Shown: positions 9,522-18,441, counted from the first letter of the stretch. The stretch is DNA of 64,000 nucleotides from Vibrio tubiashii (GCF_028551255.1 NZ_CP117029.1:1612001-1676000), one strand, 5' to 3'. Notes: generated by a model not told the origin, from the sequence alone. A program made the numbers and translations.

Positions 9522-9938
9522 TTAAAGGTTTGGACCTTTAGAGAAGCTAAATGGCTGGTTCTCTTTAAGCTTATTCATACCTTGGAACATACGAACAAAC
9601 CAGAACGCAATGGCAATCAAACCGAATAACATGCCTACATAAGGGATATAGTAAGCAATGTCATCAATCAGATGGCTCTTATACCAGTAGTCATTCACAC
9701 CAATAAGAACACCATTCGATGTCGCGACTGTAATGATCAGTACAACGAAGTAAGTTAGGTTGAGGAAGAAGGTTCTAATCAATCCATAATAATGAGAGTC
9801 AATGATCTCCCCATCCTCTCCCTTATCTAAACGGTATCCCGCATAGATTATGGCTATCACACCCGAGATCAAACAGGTGAACGGTGTAAAGCAACTTAGG
9901 ATGTACGCAACCCAAATGCCCTTATGAGGTTTGTTCAT
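9522..9938 (-). CDS. Small four-span membrane protein of the FDH operon
   Basis: 138 aa with about four hydrophobic segments (residues 9-33, 52-75, 85-97, 98-117) and a charged loop (RLDKGEDGEIIDSHYYG). It resembles small tetra-span DUF4870-like proteins, but I do not assign a function. Its start overlaps the fdhC end by 17 bp and a terminator follows it, so it is the last gene of the FDH operon. It could help assemble or position the membrane subunit; that is inference from position only. Confidence 0.75.
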   Translation of the reverse strand: MNKPHKGIWVAYILSCFTPFTCLISGVIAIIYAGYRLDKGEDGEIIDSHYYGLIRTFFLNLTYFVVLIITVATSNGVLIGVNDYWYKSHLIDDIAYYIPYVGMLFGLIAIAFWFVRMFQGMNKLKENQPFSFSKGPNL

Positions 9939-10989
9939 TTGTCTGCGCTCCTTTTACTTGGTTATCAGAGGTGTTGTCCGCAGTACTTACTCCCTGCTCT
10001 TGACGCTCTTTTTCCATCATTTCTTGATACCAAAGATCGTGGTGTTCTTTCGCCCAAGTTTCGTCAACCTCACCCGTGACCATACCTTCTAGTGCACCTT
10101 CCATACCGAACAGGCCGATATAGATGTGGAACACAAAACCACAGATCAGAATGAGCGCCGCCAACATATGAACGAGGTTAGACAGCTCCATATCACGGCG
10201 GGTCTGGCCAAAGATTGGAAAATCTAACACCAGACCACTAAGCGCAACCACAGAGCCCACAACAATAAGCAGCCAAAATAGTGCTTTTTCACCTGCGTTT
10301 GAAAACTCTGCCGAAGGATGTGAACCTTTGTGTTTACCAACCATACCACCAAGCCTCATAAACCAAGCAATATCGACTTTCTTAAAGATCGATTTACGCC
10401 ACCACTTAATCAGAACACACAGCAGTAACACGTAGAAGATAGGTCCAATGTAGTTATGGTATTGCTTCGCCAACATAATGATGAAACCCCATAGCTCTGA
10501 CGGAATGTACGGCTTAAGGAAATGTTTACCGTAAACCAACATCAGCCCACTAAACGCGAGTGTTAAGAAGGTAAACGCCATACTCCAGTGCAAGGCGCGA
10601 TCCAGTCGAGACCAGCGTTTGATCTTCTTACCTGTTCTTGGCGCACTCAACATGAGAGGACCAATCACAATGTACATTAAGGTAACGAATGCGATACTAC
10701 CGAAAATCGCCACAGCTCCCGCTGGTGACATCCATTTCTCTTTCAAAATGTACCAAGTTTGACCTGGGGTACTAATTAGCATTCCATGCTCAGGGAACTG
10801 AGACGTCGTGTAGCCCTCTTCGCCTTGACGAACTTGACGCCAGAAATCGGCTCCTGCCAATTGGGTCATTTCACGTTGTGCAACTTCAGACTCTTTTTGC
10901 TCAGCATGCGCAGGCAGCGATAAAGCAAAGAGTAATGCTGCCATCATTGACAGCATTACTAGAGATGCACGTTTAAACATTGAAAACAT
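9922..10989 (-). CDS. fdhC: Formate dehydrogenase cytochrome b556 subunit, gamma
   Basis: Membrane subunit that carries electrons from FdhB to quinone through haem b. The 355 aa begin with a signal peptide (cut after AHA, about residue 29). A periplasmic stretch and a helix at about 93-115 follow, then the cytochrome b561-like bundle with haem-ligand histidines in RALHWSMAFTFL, KQYHNYIGP, LVHMLAAL and FHIYIGLFG. The highly charged C-terminal tail is EKERQEQGVSTADN. ATG 10989 has GGAGAGATTC upstream. The gene is 14 bp after fdhB. Confidence 0.93.
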   Translation of the reverse strand: MFSMFKRASLVMLSMMAALLFALSLPAHAEQKESEVAQREMTQLAGADFWRQVRQGEEGYTTSQFPEHGMLISTPGQTWYILKEKWMSPAGAVAIFGSIAFVTLMYIVIGPLMLSAPRTGKKIKRWSRLDRALHWSMAFTFLTLAFSGLMLVYGKHFLKPYIPSELWGFIIMLAKQYHNYIGPIFYVLLLCVLIKWWRKSIFKKVDIAWFMRLGGMVGKHKGSHPSAEFSNAGEKALFWLLIVVGSVVALSGLVLDFPIFGQTRRDMELSNLVHMLAALILICGFVFHIYIGLFGMEGALEGMVTGEVDETWAKEHHDLWYQEMMEKERQEQGVSTADNTSDNQVKGAQTNEQTS

Positions 10990-11003
10990 GAATCTCTCCA
11001 GTC

Positions 11004-11612
11004 TTAGCTTTTCGTTGCGTCGTAAGACAGATCATTACCGTCTGTCCAACCAGCGCCTTTAGCACCACGCTCTACAACACGTTGACGGAAGATGTCAGAC
11101 ACCTTCTCAGCATCACCTGCCAACAGAGCTTTGGTTGAACAGAGTGAAGCACACATTGGCAGCTTACCTTCAGCAATACGGTTCGCACCGTACTTCTGAC
11201 GCTCTTCAACAGAGCCCGCTTCTGTTTCAGGACCACCTGCACAGAAGGTACACTTGTCCATTTTGCCGCGCTCGCCAAACGCTTCCTGTTTAGGGAACTG
11301 AGGAGCACCAAACGGACAAGCAAACAAGCAGTAGCCACAACCGATACAAAGATCTTTGTTGTGTAGCACGATGCCATCTTCTGTGTGCTCGAAACAGTCC
11401 GCCGGACAAACCGCCATACAAGGCGCATCGGTACAGTGCATACAAGCAACAGAAATCGAGTTCTCACCCGGTTCACCATCGTTCAAAGTAACGACGCGGC
11501 GACGTTGGATACCCCACTCTAACGCGTCATCATTTTCGTTCTTACACGCAGTGACACAGCCGTTACATTCAATACAGCGCTTGGTGTCACAAAGGAATTT
11601 CATTCTAGCCAT
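11004..11612 (-). CDS. fdhB: Formate dehydrogenase iron-sulfur subunit, beta
   Basis: 202 aa electron-transfer subunit with four [4Fe-4S] cysteine groups: CIECNGCVTAC (13-23), CMHCTDAPCMAVC, CIGCGYCLFAC, and a final set from CTFC to later cysteines. It relays electrons from the FdhA cofactor to the cytochrome. It has no Tat signal, so it must be exported as a partner of FdhA. There is no C-terminal membrane anchor of the E. coli FdnH kind; this is a short-form beta subunit. It lies 11 bp after fdhA. Confidence 0.94.
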   Translation of the reverse strand: MARMKFLCDTKRCIECNGCVTACKNENDDALEWGIQRRRVVTLNDGEPGENSISVACMHCTDAPCMAVCPADCFEHTEDGIVLHNKDLCIGCGYCLFACPFGAPQFPKQEAFGERGKMDKCTFCAGGPETEAGSVEERQKYGANRIAEGKLPMCASLCSTKALLAGDAEKVSDIFRQRVVERGAKGAGWTDGNDLSYDATKS

Positions 11613-11623
11613 TTGTTGACTCC

Positions 11624-14479
11624 TTAAGCTTTGCGAATGTTACATAGGGTGACTTTGGTTTCCTGCATTTGCGTGACAGGGTCATAACCGTAAGTCGTGG
11701 CGATGTTGGCAGATTCACCAATAACGTATGGGTCAGTGCCTTCTGGGTATTTGCCGCGAAGATCTTCACCTTGGAATTTGCCGCCGAAGTGGAATGGAAT
11801 AAATGCCATACCCGGTTTAACGCGTCGCGTGACCATCGCTTTGACATGGATGCGGCCTTTCTCTGCACCTTCAACCCAAACCATTTCACCATCTTTGAAG
11901 CCAAGGTCATTGGCATCTTTCGGGTTCACTTCAACAAACATTTCTTGTTGAAGCTCAGCTAGCCATGGGTTCGAACGCGTCTCTTCACCACCACCTTCGT
12001 ACTCAACCAGACGACCTGAGGTTAGGATGATTGGGTACTCACCCGATACATCTTTATCTTGAATCGACTTGTACATGGTTGGTAGACGGTAGATAGACTC
12101 GCTGTCGTCCCACGTAGGGTAATCCGCAACAAGATCACGACGTGGTGTGTAGAGCGGTTCACGGTGAAGTGGTACGCGATCAGGGAAGGTCCAAACCACA
12201 GCACGCGCTTTCGCGTTACCGAAAGGAATACAGCCATGCTTGATGGCAACACGCTGAATACCGCCAGATAGGTCTGTCTTCCAGTTTTTACCTTCCGCTG
12301 CTGCTTTTTCTTCAGCGGTAAGGTCATCCCACCAACCGAGAGACTTCAATAACTTGTCGCTGAATTCTGGGTAACCATCTTCAATCTCACAGCCTTTTGA
12401 GTAGCTATCTTCGGCAAGGATATTAGTGCCTTCAAATTCAACGCCAAAGCGTGCGCGGAAGTTACCGCCGCCCTGAGCCACTGGCTTAGACGTATCATAA
12501 AGAATGTGCGTACCAGGGTGCTTCATTTCTGGTGTACCCCAACATGGCCAAGGTAGACCGTAGGTTTCACCGTGAGCAACACCACCTTCAGCTTCTAGTG
12601 ACGTTTTGTGGAATGTGTGCCAGTTCTGTTGGTGCGCTTTTAAACGCTCTGGGCTTTGACCTGTGTAACCGATCGTCCACATACCGCGGTTAAATTCACG
12701 GGTAATGTCTTCGATTACAGGTTGGTTGTTTTCCACCTTCACATTCTTAAACAGCTGATCTGCAAAACCTAGCTTCTTGGTCAGCAAGTACATGATTTCA
12801 TGGTCAGGTTTTGATTCAAACAGAGGATCAACCACCTTGTCGCGCCACTGAATAGAACGGTTAGACGCCGTTACACTGCCGTACGTTTCGAACTGGGTTG
12901 TCGCAGGTAGAAGATAAACGCCATCGGTACGATCATTCATTACCGCTGCAACTGTTGGGTATGGGTCAACGATGACCATCATATCCAGCTTTTGCATTGC
13001 CTTCTTCATTTCAACGCCACGAGTTTGCGAGTTTACTGCGTGACCCCAATAGAACATGGCGCGAATATTGTCATTTTGCTCGATGTTGTCTTTGTTTTCT
13101 AATACACCATCGATCCAACGAGACACAGGAATACCCATGTTATTCATCGGTTTCTTGCCGCGATACTCATTTTGATCGAATCGATCTTGAACCCATTTGT
13201 GCTCTAGATTCCAAACTTTCGACCAGTGCTTCCAAGCGCCATCAGAAAGGCCGTAGTAACCAGGAAGTGTATGAGATAGAACGCCAAGGTCTGTTGCACC
13301 CTGTACGTTGTCGTGGCCACGGAAGATGTTCGCACCACCACCCGATTTACCCATGTTGCCAAGCGCAAGCTCTAGCACACAGTAAGCACGCGTGTTGTTG
13401 TTACCTGTGGTGTGCTGAGTACCACCCATACACCAAACCACACAGCCAGGGCGGTTTTCTGAAAGTAGTTTAGCGGTTTTGTAAACATCCGATTCAGACA
13501 CGCCAGTGACGCGTTCAACTTCCGCAGGGCTCCACTTGGCGACTTCTTCACGGATTTCATCCATACCAAATACGCGTTGACGGATGAACTCTTTGTCTTC
13601 CCATTTGTTAGCGAAAACGTGCCACAAAATACCCCAAATGAAAGCAACGTCTGAACCAGGACGAAGAGAGACATAGTGATCCGATTTTGCAGCAGTACGC
13701 GTGCGACGCGGGTCAGCAACAACGATCTTACAGTTGTTTTTCTCTTTAGCGATCAGGATGTGTTGCATCGCAACTGGGTGTGCTTCTGCAGGGTTTGAGC
13801 CAATGAATAGCATCGACTTACAGTTATGCATGTCATTGAACGAGTTAGTCATCGCGCCGTAACCCCAAGTGTTTGCTACACCTGCTACGGTTGTTGAGTG
13901 ACAGATACGCGCTTGGTGATCGACGTTATTTGTGCCCCAAAGTGACGCCATTTTACGGAACATATACGCTTGTTCGTTGCTGTGCTTCGCACTACCTAGC
14001 CAGTAGACAGAGTCAGGGCCAGATTCTTTGCGAATATCGAGAACCTTGTTACCGATCTCTTCTATCGCTTGATCCCAAGAAAGCTTCTTCCACTTACCGC
14101 CTTCAAGTTTCATCGGGTACTTTAAGCGACGTTCACCATGTCCGTGCTCACGTAGAGCAGCGCCTTTCGCACAGTGTCCACCAGCGTTAAATGGGTGGTC
14201 GAATGCAGGCTCTTGGCCCGTCCATACGCCGTTTTGAACTTCAGCGTAAATACCACAACCAACAGAACAGTGAGAACAGATGGTACGTTTGATCTCTGTT
14301 TTTGCATTAGGATCAACAGCTTTGGCTTCTGCTTTTTTGATCATGCCGGGTGCAAACAAACTCGCGCCTACGACAGCGCCACCAGCAGCAAGCGAGCTGT
14401 TTTTCATGAAGGCACGTCTCGATACACCTAACTGATTCTGTTCTTTGCTCACGTTATCGGAGCGTTTGACTAATTTCAT
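11624..14479 (-). CDS. fdhA: Formate dehydrogenase catalytic subunit, Cys type
   Basis: 951 aa molybdenum- or tungsten-bis-MGD enzyme that oxidises formate in the periplasm. The Tat signal is SRRAFMK (20-26) followed by a hydrophobic stretch. A [4Fe-4S] site uses C68, C71, C75 and C103. The metal ligand is C193 in QARICHS, where E. coli FdnG has selenocysteine, so no SECIS element is needed. The C-terminal molydopterin-dinucleotide domain includes the stretch LTSGRLVEYEGGGEE. The start ATG 14479 has GGAGC upstream. The tungstate transporter genes at 38.4-40.6 kb and the shared regulatory dyad suggest the metal may be tungsten; this is inference. Confidence 0.96.
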   Translation of the reverse strand: MKLVKRSDNVSKEQNQLGVSRRAFMKNSSLAAGGAVVGASLFAPGMIKKAEAKAVDPNAKTEIKRTICSHCSVGCGIYAEVQNGVWTGQEPAFDHPFNAGGHCAKGAALREHGHGERRLKYPMKLEGGKWKKLSWDQAIEEIGNKVLDIRKESGPDSVYWLGSAKHSNEQAYMFRKMASLWGTNNVDHQARICHSTTVAGVANTWGYGAMTNSFNDMHNCKSMLFIGSNPAEAHPVAMQHILIAKEKNNCKIVVADPRRTRTAAKSDHYVSLRPGSDVAFIWGILWHVFANKWEDKEFIRQRVFGMDEIREEVAKWSPAEVERVTGVSESDVYKTAKLLSENRPGCVVWCMGGTQHTTGNNNTRAYCVLELALGNMGKSGGGANIFRGHDNVQGATDLGVLSHTLPGYYGLSDGAWKHWSKVWNLEHKWVQDRFDQNEYRGKKPMNNMGIPVSRWIDGVLENKDNIEQNDNIRAMFYWGHAVNSQTRGVEMKKAMQKLDMMVIVDPYPTVAAVMNDRTDGVYLLPATTQFETYGSVTASNRSIQWRDKVVDPLFESKPDHEIMYLLTKKLGFADQLFKNVKVENNQPVIEDITREFNRGMWTIGYTGQSPERLKAHQQNWHTFHKTSLEAEGGVAHGETYGLPWPCWGTPEMKHPGTHILYDTSKPVAQGGGNFRARFGVEFEGTNILAEDSYSKGCEIEDGYPEFSDKLLKSLGWWDDLTAEEKAAAEGKNWKTDLSGGIQRVAIKHGCIPFGNAKARAVVWTFPDRVPLHREPLYTPRRDLVADYPTWDDSESIYRLPTMYKSIQDKDVSGEYPIILTSGRLVEYEGGGEETRSNPWLAELQQEMFVEVNPKDANDLGFKDGEMVWVEGAEKGRIHVKAMVTRRVKPGMAFIPFHFGGKFQGEDLRGKYPEGTDPYVIGESANIATTYGYDPVTQMQETKVTLCNIRKA

Positions 14480-14489
14480 TGGTTAGCTC

Positions 14490-14687
14490 CTATAGCGTTT
14501 CGTAGTAGTCACGAATGTGTTGAGTTTCGTGATAACCCGTTTTCTTTTCGTCTTGCTTCACTTCTACAGATTCTGCAGCGCTAGCCACTTTGGTAGTGCC
14601 AGCGACTACGGCTCCAGCGACTGCTGCGGTCGTTAAGCCTTTGAAAAGATCCCTACGGCTTTGATTTAACTCTTTATTATCTTTCAT
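14490..14687 (-). CDS. Small Tat-signal protein of FDH operon (FdhX-like)
   Basis: 65 aa. The twin-arginine motif SRRDLFKG (about 10-17) is followed by an Ala/Gly/Val-rich segment ending VASAAES, then a short acidic/His tail (HETQHIRDYYETL). Proteins of this size and pattern precede fdhA in many proteobacterial FDH operons. The role is not established; it may be a structural or maturation subunit exported with FdhA. It is 10 bp upstream of fdhA and has an AAGGAAGC ribosome site. Confidence 0.88.
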   Translation of the reverse strand: MKDNKELNQSRRDLFKGLTTAAVAGAVVAGTTKVASAAESVEVKQDEKKTGYHETQHIRDYYETL

Positions 14688-14735
14688 TATTGCTTCCTTA
14701 CCCTTTTTAGTAGGTATTGCTATCGACGTGAGACG

Positions 14736-15371
14736 TTATTGCTGAGGCTGCTCATACTCAGTCACGTTTTTCACATCAATTTTTAATTTGTTTTTGCTGT
14801 TTTGTAGATTGGCACTGAACCGCACTTGCTCTAGAGTCATAAACGCGTCCGTCAGTTCGGCTACGGCCAAGTAAAAGCTCGCGTTCTTTGCTTCTTTCAC
14901 TTGTTTAACCAGAGAGCTGAACCATGTGCCTAAATGTTTGTTGAAGAACACTTGCTGTAGCTCTTCCTCTTCGTCGGTGAGTACAGACATCACTTCACAG
15001 AGCGCCGAAAAGTGATCTTCTGGCTCCTTTACTTGCTCTTCTCGCTCTAAGCCAAGAAGTCCAAGATCATGACGAATAGACGCAAGCGGCTTCTCCATTA
15101 GTGACCCTGTTAGGTGCCAAGAAGCAAAAGGCACTACTTCACCACGACCAATGCCGATAAATAGCTCTTGGTATTCATCTTCTAGTTGTTCTTGGCTGCT
15201 TTCGATTGCTGCTGATTTCACTTTGTGCCAAGCAAGCTGCATGGCACTTTCGGCTTGCTCGGTCTCTAGTTGGGACAGGAAAGCGATCAGTTCAGTTGAT
15301 GGCTGCTGACGATATAGCGATGACAGTAGTAGGTAGATATCTGCACGAATTGTTTGTTGTTGATTATCCAT
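14736..15371 (-). CDS. TorD-family molybdoenzyme chaperone
   Basis: Cytoplasmic chaperone, 211 aa, all-helical, expected to hold FdhA until the cofactor is inserted and to protect the Tat signal. The family pattern is visible: EYQELFIGIGRGEVVPF, then WHLTGSLMEKPLASIRHDL, then EPEDHFSALCEVM. I chose ATG 15371 (MDNQQQT), with AAGGTG about 9 nt upstream, rather than the GTG at 15380. The gene follows the polyferredoxin gene closely. Confidence 0.9.
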   Translation of the reverse strand: MDNQQQTIRADIYLLLSSLYRQQPSTELIAFLSQLETEQAESAMQLAWHKVKSAAIESSQEQLEDEYQELFIGIGRGEVVPFASWHLTGSLMEKPLASIRHDLGLLGLEREEQVKEPEDHFSALCEVMSVLTDEEEELQQVFFNKHLGTWFSSLVKQVKEAKNASFYLAVAELTDAFMTLEQVRFSANLQNSKNKLKIDVKNVTEYEQPQQ

Positions 15372-15383
15372 CGTACTCACACC

Positions 15384-17045
15384 TTAATAATTCAATTGTT
15401 TGGTTGGGTCTTCTGCCATGGACTCAAACATGTCCACCACTCGGCAGTCTTCACACATAGCAATGCGATTCAGAGCCGCTTCATCGGCAAAATGAGAGTG
15501 ACCGCGTAACTTCTCTTGTAACATGTCAATCATCGACTGCGGTGCAAAAGGTTTGTGGCAGCGTACACACTCGGCTGCTTTTTCCTGATGGATGACTTGG
15601 GCTTGCTGGCGACTCTCTTTGTCCCAGTTCATACGAGGCGTCAGAGTCAAAACTTGCTCAGGACACGCTTTAGCACATAGCCCACATTGAATGCAGTCTT
15701 GCTCGACGAATTGAAGTGAAGGAGAAGATCCATCGGTGTGTAGTGCTCGGGTAGGACAAACGGCGACACAACTCATACACAAGGTACAATCTTTACTTTC
15801 ACAGCTGACATTTCCGTAAGGCGCGCTTTCTGGCAGCTCTACAATGTTCTCAACAGGAATACGCGCTTGTGCGAGAGAATCTAGTGCGGTGAAAAGACGT
15901 TGACGTTTATTCCCTTGAAGATCGCCCAATGCCAAATCAAACGATTCGGTGCAAAGCGTTGGTGCCCCTTCTCTCAGAGATTCTAGATAAAGAATATCTA
16001 CGGTCTCTTTCGTAATACCGAGCTGAGTCAGCAATTCTTGTGCAGTGGCCACTTCATTGTTGAGGACACGAAGAATGGTTTCTGGCATAAAACGACTGGC
16101 GGCAAAAAGAACTTGAGTTGCCCCATTTACTAATGCTGCAAACCACGAGTCAATCCCAACTGAAGGCAGTTCTTCTACAACAACAGGAACGACATTATCT
16201 GGCAGTGCTTTAAGCGCCATCACGTTGTACTGTTCATGGCGTGAGCTACAAATTAAAACAATAGGATCTTGCCCGCCCGCTTGCTCATAGTTTGCCAGTG
16301 TGCGTTCTATGAATTTCTGGGTTTCTTGCGGAGTAGGAAGCGCGTAACGAATCGCCTCTGTCGGACACGCGGTTGCACAAGTGCCCACGCCCTGACAAAG
16401 GTAAGGGTTAATTTCGATTCTATGCCCTGTTTTATCTGTACCTTCACTGGATAATGCACCTGCAGGACAAGCATCAACACATCGCTCGCACCCTTTCACG
16501 CCACGAGAGCTGTGCGCACATAAGTCTGTGTCTAAACGAAAGAACTTTGGTTTATCAAACGTGCCCATCAGAGTCGGGATCTCTTCCAGCGCCTCCGCGA
16601 GTTTTGGATAACCGCGCCCCACTGGGTAATAACCAGGGACTGGGACTTCTTCACTCATGCAGCTGCTAAGGCACAAGTCTAGAACGATATCGAAGCAATC
16701 ATTGTTGATAGCAACCTGCGCAAGATTACTTTCAATTCCGTTGTTTTCGGTGACGACAGTAAACGTCCCTAGAAAACCCGAAACTTGAACTGAGCTAGCA
16801 AAATAGAGGTTGTTAGACTCACCTTTCTCACCGTCAGTTGAAAGCAAGGTGACACTCTTTAACTGCTCTAATTGAGCAGCGGCGCTCTCAATAATGGATG
16901 TAGGCCCTACGATGAGTGTGTTACCACCACTTTCATAGCTGACAGTTGGTGGAATAAGATTGGTTAGCTCAACGGTATTCTCAAACGCATAGCGTCGCGC
17001 CTTTCCGTTTGCCGATGTTGATTCTTGTAGTAGTTCTTTTAGCAT
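15384..17045 (-). CDS. Multi-cluster 4Fe-4S ferredoxin protein of FDH operon
   Basis: About 553 aa. It has two pairs of 4Fe-4S motifs. The first pair is CERCVDACPAG and CQGVGTCATACPTEA in the first half. The second is CTLCMSCVAVCPTRA and CIQCGLCAKACPEQ in the second half. Two further CxxC pairs (CVRCHK, CEDCRV) lie at the C-terminus. There is no signal peptide, so it is cytoplasmic. It is the first gene of the FDH operon behind the sigma-54 promoter. It probably supplies electrons for, or assists, maturation of FdhA. ATG 17045 (MLKELLQES) is preferred over GTG 17075, since the region between would cover the predicted transcription start. Confidence 0.9.
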   Translation of the reverse strand: MLKELLQESTSANGKARRYAFENTVELTNLIPPTVSYESGGNTLIVGPTSIIESAAAQLEQLKSVTLLSTDGEKGESNNLYFASSVQVSGFLGTFTVVTENNGIESNLAQVAINNDCFDIVLDLCLSSCMSEEVPVPGYYPVGRGYPKLAEALEEIPTLMGTFDKPKFFRLDTDLCAHSSRGVKGCERCVDACPAGALSSEGTDKTGHRIEINPYLCQGVGTCATACPTEAIRYALPTPQETQKFIERTLANYEQAGGQDPIVLICSSRHEQYNVMALKALPDNVVPVVVEELPSVGIDSWFAALVNGATQVLFAASRFMPETILRVLNNEVATAQELLTQLGITKETVDILYLESLREGAPTLCTESFDLALGDLQGNKRQRLFTALDSLAQARIPVENIVELPESAPYGNVSCESKDCTLCMSCVAVCPTRALHTDGSSPSLQFVEQDCIQCGLCAKACPEQVLTLTPRMNWDKESRQQAQVIHQEKAAECVRCHKPFAPQSMIDMLQEKLRGHSHFADEAALNRIAMCEDCRVVDMFESMAEDPTKQLNY

Positions 17046-17088
17046 TGCTCTGTTCCAGTAGAACGGAATATTCACTTAGGCGAGTAAA

Positions 17089-17104
17089 AGCAATTGCTGT
17101 ACCA
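17089..17104 (-). promoter_or_regulatory. Sigma-54 promoter of the FDH operon
   Basis: Read on the minus strand: TGGTACAGCAATTGCT. GG and GC are ten bases apart and the -12 TTGCT is perfect; -24 is TGGTAC against TGGCAC. Transcription would start near 17078, about 33 nt before ATG 17045. A dyad candidate activator site is centred about 100 bp upstream at 17182. Confidence 0.75.
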
Positions 17105-17161
17105 ACTTTATATACCCTTTAAATCAATGCTTTATGGTAATTCGATGACCAATTACACAAT

Positions 17162-17196
17162 AAAAAAACGGAGTGAGACAATTTGTCCCACTCCGT
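17162..17196 (-). terminator. Terminator of DUF3306 gene containing an activator-like dyad
   Basis: ACGGAGTG and CACTCCGT enclose GAGACAATTTGTC, itself a dyad; read leftward the stem is followed by seven T residues. It ends the DUF3305-DUF3306 transcript. The central GTGAGACAATTTGTCCC (17173-17189) is almost identical to a dyad upstream of tupA, so the same DNA may also bind the activator of the FDH promoter. Confidence 0.85.
17173..17189 (-). promoter_or_regulatory. Candidate enhancer site for FDH sigma-54 promoter
   Basis: GTGAGACAATTTGTCCC matches GTGAGACATTTTGTCCC at 38200-38216 at 16 of 17 bases. It is centred about 100 bp upstream of the predicted FDH start, a usual place for a sigma-54 activator. 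A weaker copy, TAGTCAAAATGTACC, is at 17209-17223. Proposed binder: the response regulator at 36682-38145. Confidence 0.6.
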
Positions 17197-17222
17197 AAAT
17201 TGATGATTTAGTCAAAATGTAC

Positions 17223-17744
17223 CTATTCTTTGTGTGGTATATTTTGTCCCACTGTTTCCGTACTTTCTACCGATTGCGAAGAATCGCTCATCGTTTGTTC
17301 TTCAACTTCATCTTGATTAGCTAAGTCATCATCACTACTTATAAGCTGAGTATTATTGTCTACCTCTTCTTCATCAGATTGCATCCAATCGCGAAGCTTT
17401 TCAGCAACATCTGAAGAGAGGCTTTTTACCGCTTTATAGTCGTGGTCATAATCATTCAGGCCATCGACTTTACTAAACTGACCCGATAGGAACAGCTTTC
17501 TTAATGCGGCTTTTTTTACCGCAGATTCAGCTTCTGAAGCGAGAAGTGAAGCGATGTTCGTCTCAGGTTGCTCCGTAGCTTCAACCTCTTGGCTGCTTTG
17601 TTCTATAGCGGCTTCTGGTTCCCCTGCTATCTCTGACTCGGTTCTGACGACATCTTGATCGAGCTCGGCCAAAGGCTCATCCTGAGAAGCGCTTTCACCT
17701 TCGAACTTCTTTTTGGACCAACGATTAAAAAAACTAGTTGCCAC
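17223..17744 (-). CDS. DUF3306 family protein of FDH block
   Basis: 173 aa, acidic and low-complexity in its N- and C-terminal thirds (many Glu, Ser, Gln), with a conserved middle KKAALRKLFLSGQFSKVDGLNDYDHDY. This FS-x-x-DGLNDYD pattern fits DUF3306, a family found with FDH genes; its function is unknown. I chose GTG 17744 (VATSFFNRWSKKK), which matches the family N-terminus and has AGGTAG upstream, and rejected an extension to 17894 inside the preceding gene. It overlaps the DUF3305 stop by 11 bp. The terminator stem lies downstream. Confidence 0.85.
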   Translation of the reverse strand: MATSFFNRWSKKKFEGESASQDEPLAELDQDVVRTESEIAGEPEAAIEQSSQEVEATEQPETNIASLLASEAESAVKKAALRKLFLSGQFSKVDGLNDYDHDYKAVKSLSSDVAEKLRDWMQSDEEEVDNNTQLISSDDDLANQDEVEEQTMSDSSQSVESTETVGQNIPHKE

Positions 17745-18198
17745 TTGCTCTACCTGCCCCTTTACGTTTTTTGCGTCTTTGTTCGAGCAGCTCTCCGTGA
17801 CGACCAATAAAGGCTTCCATCCACGCCTGAACAGGGAGAGGCATATCATTAGAGAGCACCAAGTAATCGCCATCCATATACTGACCTGCAACACTTTGTG
17901 ACGCGGTTAGCGTAACGATGTTTGGCGTCTCATCAGAGTCGACATTGTCTAAAACCAAAAACAGTTTTGGCTGAGTTGAGCTTAGGTTAAATCGATAATC
18001 GGTGCGCTCATCTCGGTGTAATTGAAGCAAGGCAGCCGAGGTATTTGCTTGGTTTGGAGTAAGGTCGAATGAAGCTAATTGCCATTGCGTCGTCGTCCAT
18101 AGGCCTGTGGCGATTTCATGTGCGACGAGTTGGCATTCAATTGGCCATAGCTCTTCAGATTTTTCTACTTTTTCAGTCACAGTTTGATGTTTTGACAT
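17734..18198 (-). CDS. DUF3305 family protein of FDH block
   Basis: 154 aa soluble protein. The segment LWPIECQLVAHEIATGLWTTTQWQLASFD near the N-terminus and QSVAGQYMDGDYLVLSNDMPLPVQAWMEAFIGRHGELLEQRRKKRK near the C-terminus match DUF3305, found beside FDH operons. Its biochemical role is unknown; it may help FDH maturation. It is the first gene of a two-gene operon with DUF3306, divergent from fdhD, with its own sigma-54 promoter. Confidence 0.85.
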   Translation of the reverse strand: MSKHQTVTEKVEKSEELWPIECQLVAHEIATGLWTTTQWQLASFDLTPNQANTSAALLQLHRDERTDYRFNLSSTQPKLFLVLDNVDSDETPNIVTLTASQSVAGQYMDGDYLVLSNDMPLPVQAWMEAFIGRHGELLEQRRKKRKGAGRASGN

Positions 18199-18273
18199 GG
18201 TTCACCAGCGTCGAATTTGATATTTAATGGATTTACACAAATCACTTAATTAGAGTTATATGCTCATGCTGCA

Positions 18274-18289
18274 AGCAATATCTGTACCC
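18274..18289 (-). promoter_or_regulatory. Sigma-54 promoter of DUF3305-DUF3306
   Basis: Read on the minus strand: GGGTACAGATATTGCT, with GG-N10-GC spacing and the same GGTACAG-N3-ATTGCT pattern as the FDH promoter at 17089-17104. Transcription would start near 18262, about 64 nt before the gene. Confidence 0.65.
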
Positions 18290-18377
18290 ATAACTGACTT
18301 GCTCTATATTCAACCAATTTAGTTGAAATTTCTGACTGAGATGGCGTTGGTTTGTCAAAATTAGAGGATCAACAAAT

Positions 18378-18393
18378 AGGAACGCTAATTGCA
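18378..18393 (+). promoter_or_regulatory. Sigma-54 promoter of fdhD
   Basis: AGGAACGCTAATTGCA has GG-N10-GC spacing, an ACG after the -24 GG and a perfect -12 TTGCA. Transcription would start near 18404, about 38 nt before the GTG start. A TTTGTC half-site is at about 18350; a full dyad like the FDH one is not seen here. Confidence 0.6.
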
Positions 18394-18441
18394 AGCAACA
18401 AGTAGCAAAAATAATACTGAGAATTTAGATAGGAAACGTCT

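Noticed and set aside
12997..13473. Long plus-strand open frame inside fdhA
   Set aside because: It is antisense to a strongly conserved coding sequence and has many Cys/His/Arg residues typical of a shadow frame.
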